Positions 1-6,272 of a stretch of DNA of 11,377 nt are shown here, piece by piece (within the stretch, counting starts at the first letter, position 1; each line of letters opens with the position of its first letter). The DNA lies in NCBI GenBank assembly GCA_018716365.1, contig DVKA01000012.1, positions 1 to 11,377 of the forward strand, written 5' to 3'. A model generated the notes under the pieces. It did not search any database. It had not been told where the DNA came from and worked only from the letters and a program-made list of their open reading frames with translations. The translations under genes and the position numbers were made by a program. Source of the DNA: Candidatus Caccocola faecipullorum (lineage in GTDB: Bacteria > Synergistota > Synergistia > Synergistales > Synergistaceae).

Positions 1-58
1 TGTGTCGAATCGTCAAGCAGAATATTTTCCGATGAAGAAAGCTCCGGCGATTTATTTG

Positions 59-89
59 TTGCGCATTTTCAATGCAAATAGTTTATAAT
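59..89 (+). promoter_or_regulatory. Candidate alaS promoter
   Basis: A perfect sigma-70-type -10 hexamer, TATAAT, lies at 84-89. The best -35 I can place is TTGCGC at 59-64, which matches the consensus at three of six positions with a long 19-base spacer. The -35 is therefore weak and the call rests mostly on the -10. Transcription would begin near base 96 and give a leader of about 29 nucleotides before the alaS ATG. The region is clearly more AT-rich than the genes, as expected of a promoter. Confidence 0.5.
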
Positions 90-112
90 ATCTTGTTAGT
101 TTGAATATCAAT

Positions 113-117
113 GGGGG
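113..117 (+). promoter_or_regulatory. Ribosome binding site of alaS (decides the start)
   Basis: GGGGG ends seven bases before the ATG at 125. This spacing favours that ATG over the in-frame TTG at 101, which has no purine-rich stretch in front of it and would overlap the expected transcription start. Confidence 0.6.
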
Positions 118-124
118 CTGTTTC

Positions 125-2776
125 ATGGAACGCAGGAGCGGGAAGGAATTAAGAGAACTTTTTCTGAACTTTTTCGAGGAGAAGGGCTGCAAGCGCTATC
201 ATAGTTTTTCGCTGGTGCCGGACGATCCAACTCTTCTTTTTACAATAGCGGGAATGGTGCCGTTCAAGCCCTATTTCCTCGGGCTCAAGACGCCTGAGGT
301 GACGAGGGCGACGACGTCGCAGAAGTGCGTGCGTACGAACGACATCGAGAACGTCGGGCGCACGGCACGCCATCACACGTTCTTCGAGATGCTCGGCAAC
401 TTCAGCTTCGGCGATTATTTTAAGAATGAGATAATCCCGTGGGCGTGGGAATTCCTTACGGAGCGCGTCGGCTTGGAGCCGGAGCGCCTCTATGCGACTA
501 TCTATCTCGACGACGACGAGGCTTTCGATATATGGCACAAGAAGGTCGGCCTGCCCGCGGACAGGATTTTCCGTCTCGGCGCCGACGACAACTTCTGGGC
601 CGCCGGCCCCGTCGGACCGTGCGGGCCTTGCTCCGAGATAATCTACGACCAGGGGCCTGAGTTCTCCTGCGGAAAGCCGACATGCACCGTCGGCTGCGAC
701 TGCGACCGCTACCTTGAAATATGGAACCTCGTCTTCATGCAGTACAACCGCGACGAAGCGGGCAACCTCACGCCGCTTCCGCATAAGAATATAGACACCG
801 GCATGGGGCTTGAGCGCCTCGCCTCCGTCGTGCAGCGCGTGCCGAACGACTTCGAGACGGACCTCTTCCGTCCCATCATGGACAAGGCCTGCGAGCTGGT
901 CAACGTCAAGTACGGCGAGGACCCGAAGAAGGATATGGCCGTCAAGGTCATCTCCGACCACATCCGCGCCTCGGCGTTCATGATTGCAGACGGCATCCTG
1001 CCGACCAACGACGGCGGCGGCTACGTGCTTCGCCGCCTCATCAGGCGCTGCGTGCGCTACGGCAGGCTGCTCGGCATAGACAAGCCGTTCCTCACCGGCC
1101 TTCTGCCCGTCGTCCGCGAGTCGATAGGCGACGAGTATCACGAGCTTGTCGAGCAGTCCTCCGCCATCGAGCAGGTGCTCAGCACGGAGGAAGAGCGTTT
1201 CTCGCACACGCTTGCGCAGGGCAGCGACCTCATGGATTCTGAAATTGCGAAGCTCGAAGCCGCCGGCAAGAACGAGCTGCCCGGCGACGTGGCTTTCGTA
1301 CTTTACGACACATTCGGATTCCCGCTCGAACTTACGGAAGAGATGTGCGCCGAGCGCGGCATCACAATAGACAAAGACGGCTTTGAAAAAGCGATGGAAG
1401 AGCAGCGCGAGAGGGCGCGTGCTTCGAGCAAGCAGACGAGCAGCGTAATTTCGAAGAACGTCTACACAGAGCTTGCCGACAAAATCGCCCCGTCGCCCTT
1501 CTGCGGCTATACCGATACTAAGTGCGAGGCCTATGTAAAGGCAATCATTATAAACGGCGCGCTTGCCGACGATGTGTGCAGCGGCGGAGAAGCCGAACTT
1601 GTCCTGTCAAACACCCCGTTCTACGGCGAAAAGGGCGGGCAGGTCGGCGACACCGGCACTATCACGGCGGACGGAGCTGTGTTTGAAGTTACGGACACCG
1701 TTTACCCAGTAGCAGACCTAATAGTGCATAAAGGCAAAGTCACATCCGGCTCGATAAAGACCGGAGATAAAGTTACGGCTGAAATCAACGCCGAACGCCG
1801 CGCAGACATACAGCGCCACCACACCGCGACGCATCTTCTGCACGAGGCGCTCGCGCGCGTGCTCGGCAAACACGTGCGTCAGGCCGGTTCGCTCGTCACG
1901 CCGACCTTCCTGCGCTTCGACTTCAACCATTTCGCGCCCGTCAGCATCGACGAGCTGCGCGAGGCGGAGCGCATCGTCTACGAGCAGGTTCTGAAAAACA
2001 GCCCCGTCACGACGCGCGTGATGCCGATAGACGAGGCGAAGAAGACCGGCGCCCGCGCGCTCTTCGACGAAAAGTACGGCGACGAAGTGCGCGTGCTCGG
2101 AATCTCCGATTTCTCGACGGAACTCTGCGGTGGAACGCACGTCAAGAACACCGGCGAAATCGGACTCGTCAAGATAGTCCGCGAAGAGGGCATCGGCTCC
2201 GGCATCCGCAGGATAACGGCGGTCGCCGGCACGCAGGCTCTGCCGCTCTTCCAGACTTACGGCAACGCGGTGATGTCGCTTGTTACGATGGTCGGCGGCG
2301 ACGTAGAGTCGCTGATGGCTAAAGTCGAGACGATGGTGGACGAGAAGAAGATTCTCGAACGCAGGAACCGCGAGCTTCAGGTCAAGGCCGCGATGTCCGA
2401 GATAGAAAACAGCGTCAAGCCGGTAGCGAACGTCAACGGAGTAGACTTCATCGCGGAGAAGTTCGACAACATCACGCCGGACCTTCTGCGCCAGATAGGC
2501 GACAGAATTCGCAACAAGTATCCGAACGCGATGATGCTCCTTGCGGGCGTAGCGTCGGAGGGCAACGTCGCGCTGACGGCCATGGCTTCCGACAACATCG
2601 TCAAGCTTGGAGCCAACGCCGGCGCTCTGCTGAAGGCCGTCGCAGCGGAGCTGGGCGGCAAGGGCGGCGGACGCCCGACACTCGCGCAGGGCGGCGCTCC
2701 GAGTTCGGAGAAGCTCGACAAGGCGTTCGCGGCCGCTCCGAAGATTTTCGAGGAGCTTATGACAAAAGGAAAATAA
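125..2776 (+). CDS. alaS: Alanine--tRNA ligase (alanyl-tRNA synthetase)
   Basis: Cytosolic class II synthetase that joins alanine to tRNA-Ala and removes mischarged serine or glycine. It has 883 residues, the full family length. The N-terminal catalytic core has the class II region with GNFSFGDYF from residue 91, a Cys-rich CGKPTCTVGCDCDRY stretch, and the GGGYVLRRLIRR motif 3. The editing domain carries HTATH (His566, His570) and CGGTH (Cys668, His672), the residues expected to hold the editing-site metal. The C-terminal C-Ala domain has GGKGGGRP from about residue 844 and LAQGG after it. The start at 125 is chosen because the protein is conserved from there and GGGGG sits seven bases upstream; an in-frame TTG at 101 is the alternative. 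Its stop shares a base with the ruvX ATG. The stretch at about 1681-1800 is poorer in G+C than its flanks. The family call is certain. Confidence 0.98.
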   Translation: MERRSGKELRELFLNFFEEKGCKRYHSFSLVPDDPTLLFTIAGMVPFKPYFLGLKTPEVTRATTSQKCVRTNDIENVGRTARHHTFFEMLGNFSFGDYFKNEIIPWAWEFLTERVGLEPERLYATIYLDDDEAFDIWHKKVGLPADRIFRLGADDNFWAAGPVGPCGPCSEIIYDQGPEFSCGKPTCTVGCDCDRYLEIWNLVFMQYNRDEAGNLTPLPHKNIDTGMGLERLASVVQRVPNDFETDLFRPIMDKACELVNVKYGEDPKKDMAVKVISDHIRASAFMIADGILPTNDGGGYVLRRLIRRCVRYGRLLGIDKPFLTGLLPVVRESIGDEYHELVEQSSAIEQVLSTEEERFSHTLAQGSDLMDSEIAKLEAAGKNELPGDVAFVLYDTFGFPLELTEEMCAERGITIDKDGFEKAMEEQRERARASSKQTSSVISKNVYTELADKIAPSPFCGYTDTKCEAYVKAIIINGALADDVCSGGEAELVLSNTPFYGEKGGQVGDTGTITADGAVFEVTDTVYPVADLIVHKGKVTSGSIKTGDKVTAEINAERRADIQRHHTATHLLHEALARVLGKHVRQAGSLVTPTFLRFDFNHFAPVSIDELREAERIVYEQVLKNSPVTTRVMPIDEAKKTGARALFDEKYGDEVRVLGISDFSTELCGGTHVKNTGEIGLVKIVREEGIGSGIRRITAVAGTQALPLFQTYGNAVMSLVTMVGGDVESLMAKVETMVDEKKILERRNRELQVKAAMSEIENSVKPVANVNGVDFIAEKFDNITPDLLRQIGDRIRNKYPNAMMLLAGVASEGNVALTAMASDNIVKLGANAGALLKAVAAELGGKGGGRPTLAQGGAPSSEKLDKAFAAAPKIFEELMTKGK

Positions 2777-3192
2777 TGCGGCGTATCGTAGCTCTTGATA
2801 TAGGCAGCGTCAGAATCGGAGTTGCGGTCAGCGACCCCTTGGGCATGTTCGCCCAAGGGGCCGCCGTTTTGAACGCGCGCGGCGACTGGCTTGCGGAGCT
2901 TGCGGGCATAGTCGCGCAGTACGGCGACCCCGTCATATTAATAGGGATGCCGCGCCGCACCGACGGAAGCGAAGGGCCGGAGGCGGAGCGCATGCGCGCG
3001 ACCGCCGAGACGGTAAAGGAGCGCTTCCCTGAATGTGAGATACGCTTCTGGGACGAGCGCTTCACCACAACGATAGCCCAGCAGGCGCTGCTCGAAGCCG
3101 ACGTTTCGCGCAGCGGCAGAAAAAAGAAAGTAGACAAGATAGCGGCGACTCTGCTGCTGCAAAGCTATCTTGACAGCGGGAGGAACGTCTGA
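2776..3192 (+). CDS. ruvX: RuvX/YqgF family putative pre-16S rRNA nuclease / Holliday junction resolvase-like protein
   Basis: A 138-residue RNase H-fold protein, the usual family length. Members are implicated in maturing the 5' end of 16S rRNA and were earlier proposed to resolve Holliday junctions. The N-terminus VALDIGSVRIGVAVSDPLG carries the first catalytic acid (Asp8). The middle has the DERFTT motif, and the C-terminus has VDKIAA with Asp120, the last catalytic acid. The ATG overlaps the alaS stop as TAATG, and AAGGA at 2766-2770 stands five bases upstream, so translation is probably coupled to alaS. alaS-ruvX adjacency is common in Firmicutes, often with an ireB gene between them; here nothing intervenes. 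A strong terminator-like hairpin lies inside the 5' part of the gene (see the entry at 2831). Seven of its nine isoleucine codons are ATA. Confidence 0.95.
   Translation: MRRIVALDIGSVRIGVAVSDPLGMFAQGAAVLNARGDWLAELAGIVAQYGDPVILIGMPRRTDGSEGPEAERMRATAETVKERFPECEIRFWDERFTTTIAQQALLEADVSRSGRKKKVDKIAATLLLQSYLDSGRNV
2831..2870 (+). other. Terminator-like hairpin inside the ruvX coding region
   Basis: Bases 2835-2844 (CCCCTTGGGC) pair perfectly with 2851-2860 (GCCCAAGGGG) across a six-base loop. After one A-C mismatch the pairing continues for three more pairs (2831-2833 with 2862-2864). Thirteen of fourteen positions therefore pair, and TTTT follows at 2867-2870, two bases past the stem. This has the shape of an intrinsic terminator, although the U tract is short. 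It lies 56-95 bases into ruvX, over codons for the conserved DPLG motif. Translating ribosomes would be expected to keep it open. A regulatory role is inference; protein constraint plus G+C-rich codons could produce it by chance. Confidence 0.45.
3178..3184 (+). promoter_or_regulatory. Ribosome binding site of mutS
   Basis: GGGAGGA lies within the last codons of ruvX, ten bases before the TTG at 3195. It supports the TTG start. A second, shorter GGAG at 3210-3213 stands five bases before an in-frame ATG at 3219, so a start eight residues further in cannot be excluded. Confidence 0.5.
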
Positions 3193-3194
3193 AT

Positions 3195-5780
3195 TTGGAA
3201 CTGCCGCCCGGAGTGAAAATGACTCCAATGCTGGAGCAGTACGTCGAATGGAAGGAAGCCTATCCAGACTGCCTGCTCTTCTTCCGCATGGGAGACTTCT
3301 ATGAAATGTTCTTCGACGATGCGAAAATTGCGTCGTCGGTCCTCGATATAGTCTTAACGTCTCGTTCAAAAGAAAACGAATATAAGATACCGATGGCCGG
3401 AGTGCCTTTCCACTCCGTGGATTCGTACCTTGGCCGTCTCGTCGCGGCCGGCTACCGCGTCGCGATATGCGAACAGATAACGGAGCCTGACGGCAAGAGC
3501 CTCGTCGAGCGCGAAGTAACGCGCATCGTCACGCCGGGCACGTGGCTGCCGGAGAACTCCGACGACGGCGGGAAGATAGCGGCCTGCCTCTTCGACGGCA
3601 AATCAACCGCGGTGTCGCTGCTTGAACCTGCGAGCGGAACTCTGCGCGCAGGTACGTTCGCGGCGGAAAGCTGCGCCGCCGTCCTATCCGCCTTTATGCC
3701 GGACGAAATACTTCTGCGCCGCGGACAGCGCGAACTTTTCGAAAAAAATTTTCCCGGCCTCTCTTCGCGCGGAGTCAGCGTGACGGAGTGCGAAAAGGGA
3801 TACTTCGCCGTCGAACAGGGCGCGGCGTGGCTCTGCCGCAAATGGGGGATCGCCTCGCTTTCCGCGATGGGCCTTGACGACAGGGACCTCGCAGCGGGAG
3901 CGGCTGCCGCGGCCGTGAAATACCTCGAAGAGACGCAGTTCTCGAATGCCGGAAATATATCGTCGCTCACGCCGATGCTCCCGAAAGAAAACCTCGTCCT
4001 CGACCAGAGCACGCAGGCGAACCTCGAACTCGCAGATAAGGGACAGGCGACGCTCTTCTGGGTGCTCAACCGTTGCCGCACGCCGATGGGGCGGCGCGCG
4101 CTCAAAGAATGGATAACATCGCCTCTTCAGGACGTCGACGAAATTTCGCGCCGTCAGGACATGATAGAGACGCTCGCCGGCGACGGCCGGCTGCGCGCTG
4201 AACTTGCGGAGCTGCTCTCGCGCTGCCGCGACATGGGAAAATCCCTTTCCCGCCTCACGCTCAAGATGGGGCTGCCGTACGACGTGCAGTCCGTCGGCGT
4301 TACGCTGAACGTCGTGCCTGAGATAGTCTCGCTCGTTTCAGATTATCCCGCGCTCGCGCGCATCGTTCCGCAGTGCAATACGTCGGAGCTCGCGGCGCTG
4401 CTGCGCGCTGCGGTCGCGGACAACGTCCCGCGCTTCGTGCGCGACGGCGGAGTTATACGCGGCGGCTTCGACGCGGAGCTTGACGAATGGCGCGACAAGG
4501 CGGCGCACTCGTCCGAGTGGCTCGCGCGTTTTGAAGAATCGGAGCGCGAACGCACTGGAATAAAGAACCTCAAGGCCGGAGTCAACAAAGTATTCGGCTA
4601 CTACATAGAGATACCGAAATCGTCTGCCTCGAAAGCGCCGATGGACTACGTAAGAAAGCAGACGCTCGTCAACGCAGAGCGCTTTATAACGGAAGAGCTG
4701 AAGCGCTTCGAGCGGGACATGTTCCGCGCCGAGGGCGAGATACTCGCGATAGAGGAACGCATATACGCGCGCATCGTCGGCGAAATACTTGCCCAGTCGG
4801 CCGCAATCCAGCAGACGGCGAATTTCATCTCCGTTCTGGACGTGCTGCTCTCGCTCGCCGCGGTCGCCGCAGAGCGCGGCTATACGCGCCCGACGCTCGA
4901 CATGAGCAAGGACTTCATCGTGAAAAACGCGCGCCATCCTGTAATCGAGGCGACGCTCGGCAAAAATCCATTCACGCCCAACGACTTCAACTTCAGCGCG
5001 GAAAACGGGCGGCGCATCGCGCTCATAACGGGGCCGAACATGGCTGGAAAATCCACATATCTGCGCACCGCGGCGCTTATTGCGATAATGGCGCACATGG
5101 GTTCGTTCGTTCCAGCCGAGAGCGCCAAGATAGGGCTTGTGGACCGCGTCTTCACGCGCATAGGCGCGCGCGACGAGCTTGCGCGCGGGCAGAGCACCTT
5201 CATGGTCGAGATGGTCGAGACCGCGAACATACTGCGCCACGCGACGGACAGGAGCCTCGTCATCCTCGACGAAGTGGGCCGCGGCACATCGACATACGAC
5301 GGCCTCAGCATTGCGTGGTCGGTCGTCGAATTCCTGCAGGGGCAGGAACACGCGCAGCCGCGTGTGCTATTCGCGACGCACTACCACGAGCTGACGCAGC
5401 TCGCCGACCTGCTGCCGGGAATCGTAAATCTCAGCATGGGCGTCGACGAAAGCGCCGGCCGCATAGTCTTCCTGCACAAGATAATCGAAGCGCCCTCCGA
5501 TCGCTCCTACGGCATCGAGGTCGCGCGCCTCGCGGGCGTGCCCTCCGCGGTGCTGCGCCGCTCGCAGGAGCTCCTCGCGCAGTTCGAGGAAAAGGCCGAG
5601 GTGCGTAACGAAAGTGTAAAAAATTCCTCGCAGAACCAGCTCACGCTCTTCGACGTGCGCCAGGAGGCGATACTAGAAGAACTCGCCGCCTGCGACCCGA
5701 ACAACATGACGCCGCTCGCGGCTCTAGAGCTCGTCATGAGGCTGCGCGGCGAAAGCCGTAAGGTGCTGGGGTTTAAGTAA
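3195..5780 (+). CDS. mutS: DNA mismatch repair protein MutS
   Basis: Mismatch-recognition ATPase, 861 residues, close to the usual MutS1 length. The N-terminal mismatch-binding domain has MGDFYEMF with the Phe35-x-Glu37 pair that contacts the mispaired base, which separates it from MutS2. The central lever and clamp region includes FGYYIEIPKS from about residue 467. The C-terminal ABC-type ATPase has Walker A GPNMAGKST (613-621) and Walker B LDEVGRGTST with Asp692-Glu693. A QLTLF peptide at 815-819, after a polar linker, fits the sliding-clamp-binding motif of MutS. The start is TTG, two bases after the ruvX stop, with GGGAGGA in front; ATG 3219 is a possible alternative. mutL lies one small gene downstream, so both core repair proteins are probably made from one transcript. 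No frameshift or missing key residue is seen. Confidence 0.98.
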   Translation: MELPPGVKMTPMLEQYVEWKEAYPDCLLFFRMGDFYEMFFDDAKIASSVLDIVLTSRSKENEYKIPMAGVPFHSVDSYLGRLVAAGYRVAICEQITEPDGKSLVEREVTRIVTPGTWLPENSDDGGKIAACLFDGKSTAVSLLEPASGTLRAGTFAAESCAAVLSAFMPDEILLRRGQRELFEKNFPGLSSRGVSVTECEKGYFAVEQGAAWLCRKWGIASLSAMGLDDRDLAAGAAAAAVKYLEETQFSNAGNISSLTPMLPKENLVLDQSTQANLELADKGQATLFWVLNRCRTPMGRRALKEWITSPLQDVDEISRRQDMIETLAGDGRLRAELAELLSRCRDMGKSLSRLTLKMGLPYDVQSVGVTLNVVPEIVSLVSDYPALARIVPQCNTSELAALLRAAVADNVPRFVRDGGVIRGGFDAELDEWRDKAAHSSEWLARFEESERERTGIKNLKAGVNKVFGYYIEIPKSSASKAPMDYVRKQTLVNAERFITEELKRFERDMFRAEGEILAIEERIYARIVGEILAQSAAIQQTANFISVLDVLLSLAAVAAERGYTRPTLDMSKDFIVKNARHPVIEATLGKNPFTPNDFNFSAENGRRIALITGPNMAGKSTYLRTAALIAIMAHMGSFVPAESAKIGLVDRVFTRIGARDELARGQSTFMVEMVETANILRHATDRSLVILDEVGRGTSTYDGLSIAWSVVEFLQGQEHAQPRVLFATHYHELTQLADLLPGIVNLSMGVDESAGRIVFLHKIIEAPSDRSYGIEVARLAGVPSAVLRRSQELLAQFEEKAEVRNESVKNSSQNQLTLFDVRQEAILEELAACDPNNMTPLAALELVMRLRGESRKVLGFK

Positions 5781-5829
5781 AAGCGAAAATCGACGTCTCG
5801 TTATCTTAAATTAAGAAAGGAAGATGTCC
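5781..5829 (+). other. Intergenic gap mutS to small acidic gene
   Basis: This 49-base gap is AT-rich, mainly in its right half, and contains a short inverted repeat CTTAA-A-TTAAG at 5805-5815, too weak to be a terminator. I see no convincing -35/-10 pair. With only a ribosome site at its right end, read-through from mutS is the simplest reading. Confidence 0.4.
5816..5823 (+). promoter_or_regulatory. Ribosome binding site deciding the start of the small acidic gene
   Basis: AAAGGAAG contains the Shine-Dalgarno core AGGA at 5818-5821. The core is eight bases from the ATG at 5830 but only two from the ATG at 5824. The spacing therefore selects 5830, giving a protein that begins MSYDLMVF. Confidence 0.6.
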
Positions 5830-6240
5830 ATGAGCTACGACCTGATGGTTTTTGAAAAGACGAAAGCGCCGAGGACAAAGAAAGAATTTATGGAATGGTA
5901 TGAAAAGCAGACTGAGTGGGGCGAAGACCACGACTATCAGACAATCGGCGTGGCTTCGCCGGCGCTTCAGAGCTGGTTCATGGAGATGAAAGAAACCTTC
6001 CCGCCGATGAACGGAGAATACGCGCCGAGCGACGAAGCAATCGAAGCCGACGAGGAATTGGAAAGCCGTCTGACGGATTACTGTATCGGCCGCGACGTGA
6101 TATATGCCGCATTTGCGTGGTCTCAAGCCGAAGAAGCCTACGAACTCGTCAGAAATCTCGCGCAGAAGCACGGAGTAGGATTCTTCGACGCGAGCGGCGA
6201 CGAAGACGTTATTCTGCCGGACGGGAGCAAAATAGAATAA
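5830..6240 (+). CDS. Small acidic protein of unknown function (MSYDLMVF type)
   Basis: A 136-residue protein whose function I do not know. It starts MSYDLMVFEKTKAP and continues with an aromatic, charged segment (FMEWYEKQTEW), then SPALQSWFMEM and FPPMNGEY. An alternating helical stretch near AWSQAEEAYELVRNLAQKHG precedes a C-terminal strand-like GVGFFD and VILPDG. It is very acidic: 30 Asp/Glu against 12 Lys/Arg. No signal peptide or membrane segment is visible, so it is probably cytosolic. From memory, proteins with this N-terminus and the WYEKQTEW/FPPMNG signatures recur in scattered bacteria as hypothetical proteins; I cannot attach a verified family name. The start is chosen by Shine-Dalgarno spacing; ATG 5824 would add two residues. 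Its place between mutS and mutL is unusual and suggests a later insertion, but its sequence shows no proven link to repair. Confidence 0.85.
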   Translation: MSYDLMVFEKTKAPRTKKEFMEWYEKQTEWGEDHDYQTIGVASPALQSWFMEMKETFPPMNGEYAPSDEAIEADEELESRLTDYCIGRDVIYAAFAWSQAEEAYELVRNLAQKHGVGFFDASGDEDVILPDGSKIE

Positions 6241-6272
6241 ATTTTTTAGAGCGGAGAATATTTTCCCAGCCA

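Noticed and set aside
1..88. Open frames at the left edge (one ending TAG 79-81, another ending TAA 86-88) as the tail of an upstream gene
   Set aside because: Both are under 30 codons inside the window, carry no recognisable motif, and cannot be told apart from chance.
82..111. A divergent minus-strand promoter (TTGATA, 18-base spacer, TATAAA) opposite the alaS promoter
   Set aside because: The hexamers are fair, but no minus-strand gene start can be seen in the remaining bases to the left, so there is nothing for it to serve within the window.
149..1207. A 352-residue open frame on the minus strand opposite alaS
   Set aside because: It lies wholly inside a certain gene, has no recognisable motifs, and is what G+C-rich third positions produce on the opposite strand.
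4338..5351. A 337-residue minus-strand frame opposite mutS
   Set aside because: Arg/Ala/Val-rich shadow of the MutS clamp and ATPase codons with no family resemblance.
5805..5815. CTTAA-A-TTAAG inverted repeat after mutS as a terminator
   Set aside because: Only five A/T-dominated pairs with a one-base centre and no U tract; too weak to terminate transcription.
5916..6272. A 119-codon in-frame extension upstream of the MutL ATG
   Set aside because: The extension is Arg-rich and overlaps the small acidic gene out of frame; MutL homologues begin at IKRLAPDISTRIAAGEV, matching ATG 6273.
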